DNA from: Massilia sp. YIM B02763
GTDB taxonomy: Bacteria > Pseudomonadota > Gammaproteobacteria > Burkholderiales > Burkholderiaceae_D
Assembly (NCBI RefSeq): GCF_030412015.1
Contig: NZ_JASNRD010000010.1
Coordinates: 1 to 64,000 of the forward strand
Length of the DNA: 64,000 nucleotides
Direction of reading: 5' to 3'
The notes under the pieces are model-generated. The model was not told the DNA's origin and searched no databases. It was given only the letters and a program-made list of their open reading frames with translations. The position numbers and the translations under genes were made by a program. Positions 50,322-59,301 of this stretch are shown in pieces (position 1 is the first letter of the stretch; each line of letters begins with the position of its first letter).

Positions 50322-53300
50322 ATGATTGCTCGCATCGTCACCTTCGCGGTAGCCCGTCGTTGGCTGGTACTGTTCACAAGCTTGTTGGCGGCCCTGGCCG
50401 GTGCCGTCGCTCTGTCGCGCCTTCCCATCGACGCCGTGCCCGACATTACCAACGTCCAGGTACAAATCAATACGTCGGCTCCCGCCTTGTCACCGGCCGA
50501 CGTCGAGCGGCAAGTAACTTTTCCTATCGAGACAGCGTTGGCAGGAATTCCGGGGCTGCAATCCACGCGTTCGCTGACCCGGCACGGTTTTGCTCAGGTC
50601 ACGGCTGTGTTCTCGGAAGACACGGATATTTACTTCGCCCGCCAGCAGGTGGCTGAGCGCCTGCGCTCCGCCGAACGCGATCTGCCTACAGGTGTCGCTC
50701 CTGCCATGGGGCCTGTCGCCACCGGTCTGGGCGACGTTTACATGTGGACAGTGGAGTTTTCCGGCCGACACGAATCCGGGGCGAAGACCGGCCTGCAACC
50801 GGACGGCAGCTACGTGACGCCAGAAGGCACCCGGCTGCATAACGAGGTCGAGAAAACGACGTATCTGCGTACGATCCAGGACTGGATCGTAGCACCGCAG
50901 CTCAAGACAACGAAAGGGCTTGCCGGTATCGATGTCCTGGGGGGATACGTCAAGCAGTACGTGGTCATGCCCGATCCGCAACGACTCGCGGCGGCAGGCT
51001 TGACCATGACCGCCCTGGCCGAGGGGCTGGAACGCAACAATACCAGCGCAGGCGCCGGAATCGTTGAACGTAACGGTGAAGCGCTCACGGTGCGGGCCGA
51101 TGCACGCGTCACCACGGTGGACGATCTCAGCAAGATCGTCGTCGCCACGCGTAACGGCACACCTATCCTCGTTTCGCAAGTCGCACAGGTTACCGTTGGC
51201 CATGCAGTGCGCTTTGGTTCTGCGTCGGAGTCCGGCCACGAAGTCGTACTCGGTACCGCCGTCATGCGGATAGGAGAAAATAGCCGGACCGTTGCCGCCG
51301 CGGTCGATGCACGATTGAAGGAAACTGCCCGCTCGTTACCAGCTGACGTTATCGTCAAGCCGGTACTCGATCGAACCCGGCTCGTCGACGCAACGATCCA
51401 CACTGTCGCCAAAAACCTGATAGAAGGTGCGCTGCTGGTCATTGTGGTGCTGTTCGCACTGCTCGGCAATATCCGGGCCGCGCTGATCGCGGCTGCGGTC
51501 ATTCCCATAACGATGTTGCTGACCTCGGCCGGCATGCTGCGGGCCGGCGTGACCGCAAATCTCATGAGCCTCGGTGCGCTCGACTTCGGGCTGATTGTTG
51601 ATGGCGCCGTGATCATCGTCGAGAATGCCTTGCGACGTCTCGCTGATCGGCAGCACGACGCCGGCCGCGTACTGACCAAGGCTGAACGCCTTGAAGTGGT
51701 AGCGACCGCCGCGCGGGAGATGATCCGGCCTAGTGTCTATGGTCAGGGCATCATCATGCTGGTGTATGTTCCCCTGCTGACGTTCCAAGGGGTCGAAGGA
51801 AGGATGTTTATGCCGATGGCCGTAACGGTCATTCTGGCGCTCGCGTTCGCATTCGTCCTGTCGCTGACCTTTGTGCCTGCAATGATCGCCCTCTGGCTGT
51901 CGAAACACGTCGAGGAACAGGAGAACCGGTTCGTGGCGGGAACGACAAGGCGCTACGCCACCTGGCTCGACCGTGCCGTGGCACGGCCAAAGCTGACAGG
52001 TGGCATCGGTGTTGGCGCCCTGGGTCTGGCACTGCTGCTGTTTACGACGCTGGGCCAGGAATTCCTGCCAACACTCGACGAAAAGGACGTTCTGCTGCAA
52101 GCCTGGCGTATTCCGGGAACCTCGGTGGACCAAAGCCAGTCGATGCAGTTCGCGATCGAGAAAGCCGTGGCGAAGCTTCCAGAGGTCAAACTGGTCTTTT
52201 CCCGCACCGGCACCGCCGAACTCGCGTCCGACCCCATGCCGCCCAACGGTACCGATACCTTCATCATCCTGAAAGAGCGCTCCGAGTGGCCAGAACCAGG
52301 CATGTCGAAAGCCGAGGTGGTCGAGAAGATTGAGCGCGCTGTCGCCGTTCTTCCCGGTCAAACGTATGAGCTGACACAGCCTATCCAGATGCGTTTCAAC
52401 GAGTTGCTGGCCGGCGTTCGAGGAGACATCGCGGTCAAGGTCTACGGTGACGACTTCACGACGATGACCCAGACGGCCGAACGGATTGCCGCCCAGTTGC
52501 GTGAGACCGAGGGAGCGGCCGATGTGCGGGTCGAACAGGTGGCAGGACTTCCCCTTCTCGATGCAAGGCTCGACCGGGACGCCATGGCCCGTGTCGGACT
52601 GACGGCCCAGGATGTGTACGGCACACTGGCTGCGGCGCTCGCCGGACAGGAAGCAGGTATCGTGTATGAAGGCGATCGCCGCTTCGAGGTCGTCGTGAAA
52701 CTTCCCGATGCGGTAAGGCAGGACATCAACGGTCTGCGGCAATTGCCTGTTCCTACCCCGGCGGGCGGCTTCGTCCCCTTGGGGTCGGTGGCTTCGCTGG
52801 TTGCAGCCAAGGGACCCAATCAGATCAGCCGCGAGAACGGCAAGCGCCGCGTGGTTGTGCAAGCCAACGTTCGCGGTCGTGACATCGCCGGCGTGGTGCA
52901 GGAAGCGCAGGCGCGCATCGCGTCGCAGGTGCGGTTACCGGCCGGTACCTGGCTCGAATGGGGTGGCCAGTTCGAGAACCTGGAGCGCGCACGATCCCGC
53001 CTCGCGATCGTCGTGCCGCTTTGTTTCGTCTTGATCCTGTCGCTGTTGTACTCGGCGGTGGGCTCCTGGCGCAAGACCGCGATCATTTTCACTGGAGTAC
53101 CGTTGGCCCTGGTCGGCGGTGTGGCTGCCCTATGGCTGCGTGGACTTCCGTTCTCTATCACTGCGGCCGTGGGTTTCATTGCCCTGTCGGGTGTGGCAGT
53201 GCTCAACGGCTTGGTGATGGTGAGCGCGATCGACGATCTCGCGACACGCATGCCTTGGGAGCGCGCAGTACGCGAAGGCGCGGTGCGGCGCCTGCGTCCG

Positions 53301-53522
53301 GTCATGATGACTGCCCTGGTAGCGTCCTTGGGATTCGTACCGATGGCCCTGGCGACAGGCGCTGGAGCGGAGGTTCAACGTCCGCTGGCAACAGTGGTCA
53401 TTGGCGGGTTGATTTCGGCCACCTTGCTGACTCTGTTCGTCCTTCCTGCCCTTTGTGCTCGCTTCGCACGGCCGACGAACACGTCTGCCATGACGGAGAG
53501 AGGTAGAACGTCAGTCTCGTAA
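50322..53522 (+). CDS. czcA: RND heavy-metal pump CzcA
   Basis: A 1066-residue HME-RND permease with 12 helices and two large periplasmic loops. Helix 4 carries GALDFGLIVDGAVIIVEN, with the two Asp and the Glu that move protons in CzcA. The N-terminal PIDAVPDITNVQVQINT is typical. It exports divalent cations such as Co, Zn and Cd from periplasm or cytoplasm. It is last in the czcCBA operon. No czcRS two-component genes are in view. Confidence 0.92.
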   Translation: MIARIVTFAVARRWLVLFTSLLAALAGAVALSRLPIDAVPDITNVQVQINTSAPALSPADVERQVTFPIETALAGIPGLQSTRSLTRHGFAQVTAVFSEDTDIYFARQQVAERLRSAERDLPTGVAPAMGPVATGLGDVYMWTVEFSGRHESGAKTGLQPDGSYVTPEGTRLHNEVEKTTYLRTIQDWIVAPQLKTTKGLAGIDVLGGYVKQYVVMPDPQRLAAAGLTMTALAEGLERNNTSAGAGIVERNGEALTVRADARVTTVDDLSKIVVATRNGTPILVSQVAQVTVGHAVRFGSASESGHEVVLGTAVMRIGENSRTVAAAVDARLKETARSLPADVIVKPVLDRTRLVDATIHTVAKNLIEGALLVIVVLFALLGNIRAALIAAAVIPITMLLTSAGMLRAGVTANLMSLGALDFGLIVDGAVIIVENALRRLADRQHDAGRVLTKAERLEVVATAAREMIRPSVYGQGIIMLVYVPLLTFQGVEGRMFMPMAVTVILALAFAFVLSLTFVPAMIALWLSKHVEEQENRFVAGTTRRYATWLDRAVARPKLTGGIGVGALGLALLLFTTLGQEFLPTLDEKDVLLQAWRIPGTSVDQSQSMQFAIEKAVAKLPEVKLVFSRTGTAELASDPMPPNGTDTFIILKERSEWPEPGMSKAEVVEKIERAVAVLPGQTYELTQPIQMRFNELLAGVRGDIAVKVYGDDFTTMTQTAERIAAQLRETEGAADVRVEQVAGLPLLDARLDRDAMARVGLTAQDVYGTLAAALAGQEAGIVYEGDRRFEVVVKLPDAVRQDINGLRQLPVPTPAGGFVPLGSVASLVAAKGPNQISRENGKRRVVVQANVRGRDIAGVVQEAQARIASQVRLPAGTWLEWGGQFENLERARSRLAIVVPLCFVLILSLLYSAVGSWRKTAIIFTGVPLALVGGVAALWLRGLPFSITAAVGFIALSGVAVLNGLVMVSAIDDLATRMPWERAVREGAVRRLRPVMMTALVASLGFVPMALATGAGAEVQRPLATVVIGGLISATLLTLFVLPALCARFARPTNTSAMTERGRTSVS

Positions 53523-53609
53523 AAATGAGGACGGCTTCGTGCACGCACTCGGAATCTGCAATCACGTAAGCTCGACATCCAGATAACCTACATGAATCAA
53601 TAGCAAGCT

Positions 53610-54683
53610 ATGTCCAGCGTTACGATGACCTACTTGGAAAGCACTTTTTCCATTCCCAAGATGGATTGCCCATCCGAAGAAAACTTGATCCGCATGGCAC
53701 TTGGCAACCGTTCTGGCATTCGATCGTTAATGTTCGATCTATCCAAACAGGAACTTACGGTGGTACATCTGGGTGAAGCGGAAACGATATTGAGTCGGCT
53801 GCGCCCGCTGAACCTGGGCGCTGTACTCAAGGCTTCACAACCAGCTTTGACTCCTGAAAGTTCGTCCTCGGAAGGGCCACGATGGGAAAGCGTGTTCACC
53901 ATTCCCAAGATGGACTGCGCATCCGAAGAGAACCTCATCAGGATGGCGTGCAACGATGACCTCCACGTACTGTCGATGTCGTTCGATTTGCCGAACAGGG
54001 AGCTGAAGGTGATGCATACCGGATCGGCCGAGCACGTGCTCGAACTGCTCCTGCCCCTCAGGCTGGGCGCCAGCCTGCGCAGTTCGAGCGCGGCGACCAC
54101 CGATCCGGATCACTCACGGCATTCAAGCGACGAGGATGGGGCGGAGGCGCGGACTCTGCGCCTGCTCCTGGCGATCAACGGCGTCATGTTTTTTGTCGAG
54201 CTGCTCGTCGGGTGGATCGCACAGTCGGCGGGCCTGGTTGCCGACTCGTTAGATATGTTCGCCGACGCTGCAGTCTATGGACTGGCGCTGTATGCAGTCG
54301 GCCGTGCGGCGCATCTGAAGACGCGGTCCGCTCATATTGCCGGGTGGTTGCAGATGGCTTTGGCGATCGGAGCGCTCAGCGAGGTCGTCCGGCGCTTCGT
54401 GTACGGCAGCGAACCGCAATCGCTCCTGATGGTGGGTATTGGCCTGCTCGCCCTGGCGGCAAACGTGAGCTGTCTTGTACTTATTACCAAAAAGCGCGAC
54501 AGCGGCGCCCACATGAAGGCAAGCTATATTTTCTCCGCGAACGACGTTGTGGCCAACCTTGGAGTGATCGTGGCCGGTGTACTGGTGAATTGGACCGGTT
54601 CGCCTTATCCGGACCTGGTCATCGGTATTATCATCGGCTTGGTGGTCCTCAATGGGGCGCGTAGGATCCTCCAACTGCGCTGA
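53610..54683 (+). CDS. Cation diffusion facilitator with two N-terminal HMA-like domains
   Basis: A 357-residue fusion. Two tandem HMA-like repeats (about residues 8-72 and 90-155) each contain IPKMDCxSEENLIRMA in place of the usual CxxC, the same variant as in the N-terminal domain of the CadA here. A CDF membrane domain (about 180-350, six helices) follows, with DSLDMFADAAVYG and NDVVANLGVIVAG as the metal-site helices. It probably exports Zn or Cd by proton exchange, with the repeats acting as sensors or chaperones. It is encoded between czcA and cadR. Confidence 0.82.
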   Translation: MSSVTMTYLESTFSIPKMDCPSEENLIRMALGNRSGIRSLMFDLSKQELTVVHLGEAETILSRLRPLNLGAVLKASQPALTPESSSSEGPRWESVFTIPKMDCASEENLIRMACNDDLHVLSMSFDLPNRELKVMHTGSAEHVLELLLPLRLGASLRSSSAATTDPDHSRHSSDEDGAEARTLRLLLAINGVMFFVELLVGWIAQSAGLVADSLDMFADAAVYGLALYAVGRAAHLKTRSAHIAGWLQMALAIGALSEVVRRFVYGSEPQSLLMVGIGLLALAANVSCLVLITKKRDSGAHMKASYIFSANDVVANLGVIVAGVLVNWTGSPYPDLVIGIIIGLVVLNGARRILQLR

Positions 54684-54776
54684 ATTCGTAAGCCGTGATT
54701 GCTTCCTGTGGCAGGAAGGCGAAAGAACGAACTCGAATCCTTATGGCTACTCGAGGGCCTAACATGAGGTGTAAAA

Positions 54777-55217
54777 ATGAACATGCGAATTGGCGAACTG
54801 GCGAAGCTCGCGGCCTGCCAACCCGAGACGATTCGATTCTATGAGCAAAAGGGGCTAATGCCGGCGCCGATCAGGTCGCATGCGAACTACCGCTTGTACG
54901 ACGCCAGCCATGCTGATCGTTTGCACTTCATCCGCCGTTGTCGCGCGCTAGGACTATCGTTGGATGAAGTGCAGACTCTGCTAGGTTTTCAGGATCGGCC
55001 GGACATGACATGCGGCGGAGTGAACGATTTGGTCGACCAGCATATTCTTGAGATCGACCGGCAGATTGCAGACCTTCGTACCCTGCATGCCGAGCTTTCC
55101 GAACTGCGTAGGCAATGCGATTCTGCGCGTCCCGCTGCGCGGTGTGAAATCCTCAAACAACTGGGCGAAACCTCTTCGTCAGACGGTCCCAGAAGTGAAC
55201 ACGTCGCTGAGCGTTGA
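54777..55217 (+). CDS. cadR: Cd(II)/Pb(II)-responsive MerR-family regulator CadR/PbrR
   Basis: A 146-residue MerR-type protein. HTH segment IGELAKLAACQPETIRFYEQ, followed by PAPIRSHANYRLYD. Metal-site cysteines are in MTCGGVNDL, RRQCDSAR and ARCEILK, the three positions conserved in CadR and PbrR. GAGGTG precedes the ATG. The best target in the window is the cadA promoter at 43.4 kb. No His-rich C-terminus, as in Pseudomonas CadR, is present. Confidence 0.88.
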   Translation: MNMRIGELAKLAACQPETIRFYEQKGLMPAPIRSHANYRLYDASHADRLHFIRRCRALGLSLDEVQTLLGFQDRPDMTCGGVNDLVDQHILEIDRQIADLRTLHAELSELRRQCDSARPAARCEILKQLGETSSSDGPRSEHVAER

Positions 55218-55278
55218 AGCAAGCTCGAGCACCATGAAAGGTAACGCGAAAGCTACCCGTGCCGTTGCAGCAACTCTT

Positions 55279-55707
55279 CTACTTCACTTTCCGGGACGAC
55301 CAGTGGAAATGCGTAACGACCCATCCCTCACCTTTCTTTTCCAAGACTGCGGTTTCGGTCCCGATTAGGCGAACCGCCGAACCTTTATACGTGCCTTGCG
55401 TCTCGGTTTCCTGGATGACGACGGCCATGTCGCCACCTATCCGCTCGCTTCCTTTCACCACCTTCCGGCTTGTGTTCTTTGCGAAAGCGACATCGGCGGG
55501 AAGATGGTGCCCTGCGTATTCGTCCTTGGACTGCTCGACATGGCCACTCTCGAAGATCTGGACTGCGGGACTGAGTAGCGACAGCGCCTTTGCGGTATCA
55601 CCGCTGGCGACCGCTGCATGGTACTCCCCAACGACCTCGGTCGGACTGGCGGCGAAGACGGGAAGTGATGTCACAGCAAAAAACGCGAGGCAGAACAGTC
55701 GGCGCAT
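55279..55707 (-). CDS. Exported NTF2/SnoaL-like protein
   Basis: A 142-residue protein: signal peptide LFCLAFFAVTSLPVFAA, then an NTF2-like cone fold (VVGEYHAAVASGDTAKALSLL, ending in WVVTHFHWSSRK). Such proteins have diverse roles. Members with signal peptides and a final HxHWS motif occur next to copper or cadmium genes, but no function is known. It runs convergent to cadR. Confidence 0.78.
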   Translation of the reverse strand: MRRLFCLAFFAVTSLPVFAASPTEVVGEYHAAVASGDTAKALSLLSPAVQIFESGHVEQSKDEYAGHHLPADVAFAKNTSRKVVKGSERIGGDMAVVIQETETQGTYKGSAVRLIGTETAVLEKKGEGWVVTHFHWSSRKVK

Positions 55708-55829
55708 CGAGGCTCCTTATAGACCGAAATTACAAGCCTGACATTACACCAGAGATGGGTAAGCACCTCAAGATTTTCGGCAGTCCTACCTCGATACTTT
55801 GTCGTCATGGCCGGCAACTAGATTCCCAA

Positions 55830-56987
55830 TCACGTCCGAACTGCACGAACACGTGCAAATAGCTGCATCTTCAGCCACTGACGCACACGCGGCGTGTTCG
55901 ACTCAAAAGGCAGATAGAACAGGTAAGCGCCGACAACGAGTACCAGATACATGCCGCCATACATGAGGTAATGGGACAACCGGTAGGGCGAGAGCTGGCC
56001 GAGACCCAACATCGACGCGAGCAGATGCCCCATCAACAGGATCAGTGGCACGTGCAGCACGTACAAGGTGAATGAAAAGTTCGCGAAGAACCGTCCCGTC
56101 CGGTCCAGCCAGTCCAGCTTGGGCCCCAAGCGGCGCTTGAACTGCATGCTCGACAGGAACAGTACGAGCAGCAGGCTGAAAACTAGATATTGCGGAAAGC
56201 CTTCCGGCGTGATGTCGGTTTTACCCTTCAGCCGGATGACGACGGCGCTGCCGACAAACAGGAACAGCAAGGACCAGCGCCAGAGCGGACCCGCCTCGAT
56301 CTTCACCCGTGAGAACGCCGCGCCTAACAGCCATATCGAAAAATAAATCAATATGCTGCCGTGCACCAACTGGAAGATGGCGCCGATCGCCAACACTGCC
56401 GCCGCCCGCGTCGCGATTGTCCTGCCCCGAAACACCAGCACCAAGAGCGGGAACAGCACGTAGTACCAGGTCTCATTGGCCAGGCTCCATAACGGAAAGT
56501 TGCCGCCGAACGGGGGGACGATGAGCGTTTGCAGGCCAATCATGTTCCCGAAAAACGCGCTCATCGAGTACGGCTCGGACGTCGAAAACGACACGCGCGC
56601 CGTATCGAGGGCGCCGACGACAGCACCTGCAAGCAACACGATCAGGAAAGTCGGCACAAGCACGACCCACAGCCGCGAGACCCGGTCGATCGTGTAATTC
56701 TGAAACGCGCGGTCCGCGTCCAGCTTGTTGAGAAAGCTTCCGCCGACCAGCCAGCCACTGAGCACGAAAAAGACGATCACGGCAAGGTAAGCGAATCCGG
56801 CGCCGAACGCTAGGCCCTGAAACAGCAACGGGGGCTTCGTTACTGTGCCGAAGCCGGGATACATCTGGGCACGCAGATGTGCTGCGGCCACCACCAGCGC
56901 TGCGAGGCCCCTCAACAGGGAGATCAACATCGAGTGCCAACAGTCTTCCTGCAGATTCGTCTTTTCGAGAATGGTGATTTTCGGCAT
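55830..56987 (-). CDS. Acyltransferase-3 family membrane protein
   Basis: A 385-residue protein with about ten helices. The N-terminal LRGLAALVVAAAHLRA is the catalytic His segment of the acyltransferase-3 (OatA/NodX) family, and FFVLSGWLVGGSFLNK and YTIDRVSRLW follow as usual. Such enzymes O-acylate surface sugars. GAGG lies seven bases before the ATG at 56987; an in-frame ATG at 57032 lacks a site. It has no evident link to metal resistance and may be a passenger. Confidence 0.83.
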   Translation of the reverse strand: MPKITILEKTNLQEDCWHSMLISLLRGLAALVVAAAHLRAQMYPGFGTVTKPPLLFQGLAFGAGFAYLAVIVFFVLSGWLVGGSFLNKLDADRAFQNYTIDRVSRLWVVLVPTFLIVLLAGAVVGALDTARVSFSTSEPYSMSAFFGNMIGLQTLIVPPFGGNFPLWSLANETWYYVLFPLLVLVFRGRTIATRAAAVLAIGAIFQLVHGSILIYFSIWLLGAAFSRVKIEAGPLWRWSLLFLFVGSAVVIRLKGKTDITPEGFPQYLVFSLLLVLFLSSMQFKRRLGPKLDWLDRTGRFFANFSFTLYVLHVPLILLMGHLLASMLGLGQLSPYRLSHYLMYGGMYLVLVVGAYLFYLPFESNTPRVRQWLKMQLFARVRAVRT

Positions 56988-57159
56988 GACAGCCTCGCTG
57001 TGTGAACAAACCCGAATAACGATATAACCCAACCATTGTTGATGTCCTGACTAGTCCCAAGTGCAGTTGACGCCTGCAGGGCCTTGCTGGTCTTATCCGG
57101 TCCGAAGCGCCAAAAGCGCTGCCTTGATGCATTCTCTTGATTTGCGGTACCATGTTTGG

Positions 57160-57540
57160 ATGATGCGCACGATCTTTCGCCTTCTGCTGTGGCTTTCGAT
57201 CACGGTGCTGTCCCTGCAGGGCGGCGCTGCGATGGCGGTCGGGCAGCCTGAACAGGCCGTGCACGAAACAGTGGTCATGACCGGCCACCAACACCATCGG
57301 GCCGCCGCGCAAGCGGACGGAGAGCACTGCACCGAGGCTGGCTCGAAGACAGCGGTTTCGTCACACGCCAAGTGCGCCGCTTGTGCAAGTTGCTGCGTTG
57401 GCGCCGCCGCGCCTCCGGCACTACTGCCGACCTTCCACGCACCGCCGTTCTCTTCCTCGCTGCACGCTCTTGCGGAAGCCGCGATGACGTCCTTCGTCCC
57501 TCCCGCCCTCGAGCGACCACCACGCCTCGATCTCGTTTGA
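57160..57540 (+). CDS. Exported Cys/His-rich protein of the copper block
   Basis: A 126-residue protein. Signal peptide FRLLLWLSITVLSLQGGAAMA, then TGHQHHRAAAQ and a cysteine cluster KCAACASCCVG, ending in a Pro-rich tail. It resembles the small exported proteins that precede czc/cus-like efflux genes (CzcI- or CopL-like), but the family is not certain. It leads the rightward copper genes. Start is one of two adjacent ATGs (57160 or 57163). Confidence 0.65.
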   Translation: MMRTIFRLLLWLSITVLSLQGGAAMAVGQPEQAVHETVVMTGHQHHRAAAQADGEHCTEAGSKTAVSSHAKCAACASCCVGAAAPPALLPTFHAPPFSSSLHALAEAAMTSFVPPALERPPRLDLV

Positions 57541-57610
57541 TTTTTCCGCGCGCGCTGACGGCGCGCATCCGGGCTGCCTGGTGCGGCCCTCAATCAACAC
57601 GAAACAAACC

Positions 57611-57934
57611 ATGAAATTTTCAGACCTGCTGCTGTTCGCAGCTGGCGTGCCGCTGCTCGCTTGCGCGCAAGCGCAGCAGACCTTGCCGTCCGCCGCCGAC
57701 GCGAATGCGCCTGTCGCGCCCCTGCAGTACCAATCCGTCTTCGCCGATGTCGTCGCGTCGAAGGAAGCGCCGCAAGCGCCCGATAAACGCTGGGCTCGCG
57801 CTAACCGCGTCGTCCTCGGCGAGGAAGCAGAAGCTTCCGTATCGGGCGAACAGTCCACTGCTGGCGTATCCCAGAAGGTCTCCACGCCAGAACACATGCA
57901 CGGCAAGCACGAACACGAAGGAGCGCACCAATGA
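57611..57934 (+). CDS. Small exported protein upstream of the TolC-like gene
   Basis: A 107-residue protein with signal peptide DLLLFAAGVPLLACAQA and a His-rich C-terminus (EHMHGKHEHEGAHQ), probably metal binding. The middle segment PLQYQSVFADVV and KRWARANRVV is found in small proteins encoded next to copper-efflux outer-membrane genes. Its last four bases overlap the next start (ATGA), so the two are translated together. Confidence 0.7.
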   Translation: MKFSDLLLFAAGVPLLACAQAQQTLPSAADANAPVAPLQYQSVFADVVASKEAPQAPDKRWARANRVVLGEEAEASVSGEQSTAGVSQKVSTPEHMHGKHEHEGAHQ

Positions 57935-59301
57935 ACTCACCTGTACGACCTGGCCTGCGTCGATTGGCCGTAGCGGTCAGCGCCGCGCTGCTCGCAGGCT
58001 GCGCGAGCTTTTCCCAAGATGGCGGACTCGATGATGTCGTCCGGATGACGCAGGAACGCATCGCCCAGCCGGCACCGTTGAAGCGGGACCAGGACTCGCG
58101 GGCCGAAGTGACCGCCCTGCTCTCCAAACCGCTCACCGCCGACGCTGCGGTGCGCATTGCCCTGCTCAACAACCAGGGCCTGCAGGCGTTCTTCGCCGAG
58201 CTCGCGATCGCCGAAGCGGACTTCGTCCAGGCTGGGCGTCTGCCGAACCCGGGCTTCAGCTTTGGTCGGGTACGCGGGGGTGGCGAGACCGAAATCGACC
58301 GGGGGCTGTCCTTCGACCTGGCAGCGCTCGTGACCCTGCCGGCCCGCACCCGCATCGAACGTCGCCGCTTCGAACAAGCCAAGCTGCAGGCGGCAATGCA
58401 GGCTGTGAACCTGGCGGCCGACACGCGCAAGGCGTATTACTCGGCCGTGGCCGCGGCGCAGGCAGCCGCCTTCGCGGAAAAGGTACGCGGATCGGCCGAG
58501 GCGGCAGCCGAGCTTGCCGCGCGCATGCGCGCCACGGGCAACTGGAGCACCCTCGACGCCGCGCGTGAGCGCGCCTTCTACCAGGACGCCTTGACCCAGC
58601 AGGCGCAATCCCGCCTGCAAGCCACGACCGCACGCGAGGAACTGGTCCGCCTGCTGGGCCTGTGGGGCCCTTCCCTCGCATTCACCCTGCCGGACCGACT
58701 TCCCGATCTTCCCGCCCAGCCAGACCAGCCGGCCAATGCCGAAGCGACCGCACTGTTGCAGCGGCTCGACGTCCTCATCGCGCGTCAGGATGCGCAGGCG
58801 ACGGCACAGGCGCTCGGCCTGACCAAGACGACCGGCTTCATCAATGTGTTCGATGCGGGTTACGCCAACAAAAGCACGACCGGCGCGCCGCGCGAGAACG
58901 GCTACGAGGTATCGCTCGAGTTGCCGCTGTTCGACTGGGGCGGCGCGCGCGTGGCGCGGGCACAGGCAAGGTACATGCAGGCGGTCCACCGTACCGGCGA
59001 CATCGCCGTGAAAGCGCGCTCCGAAGTGCGCCAGGCCTATGCGAGCTATCGCACCGCCTACGACATCGCCCGCCACTACCGTGACGGGGTCGTCCCCCTG
59101 CGCAAGCAGATCGCCGACGAGGTGCTGCTCCGCTACAACGGCATGTTGGCGAGCACCTTCGAATTGCTTGCCGAATCGCGCGAACAGCTTGCGGCCGTCA
59201 ACGCCTCCATCGCGGCGCAGCGCGATTTCTGGATCGCCGACACCAATCTTCAGACCGCCATGAATGCAGGCGGCAATACTGATTCAAGGACAGCACAATG
59301 A
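57931..59301 (+). CDS. TolC-family outer membrane lipoprotein of the copper block
   Basis: A 456-residue protein. Lipobox LLAGC near residue 24, then DAAVRIALLNNQGLQAFFAEL, the first efflux repeat, and VSLELPLFDWGGARVARAQ, the second. This subtype travels with multicopper oxidases in copper islands and is not part of a CusCBA set here, since no RND partner is adjacent. It overlaps the multicopper oxidase by four bases. Confidence 0.85.
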   Translation: MNSPVRPGLRRLAVAVSAALLAGCASFSQDGGLDDVVRMTQERIAQPAPLKRDQDSRAEVTALLSKPLTADAAVRIALLNNQGLQAFFAELAIAEADFVQAGRLPNPGFSFGRVRGGGETEIDRGLSFDLAALVTLPARTRIERRRFEQAKLQAAMQAVNLAADTRKAYYSAVAAAQAAAFAEKVRGSAEAAAELAARMRATGNWSTLDAARERAFYQDALTQQAQSRLQATTAREELVRLLGLWGPSLAFTLPDRLPDLPAQPDQPANAEATALLQRLDVLIARQDAQATAQALGLTKTTGFINVFDAGYANKSTTGAPRENGYEVSLELPLFDWGGARVARAQARYMQAVHRTGDIAVKARSEVRQAYASYRTAYDIARHYRDGVVPLRKQIADEVLLRYNGMLASTFELLAESREQLAAVNASIAAQRDFWIADTNLQTAMNAGGNTDSRTAQ

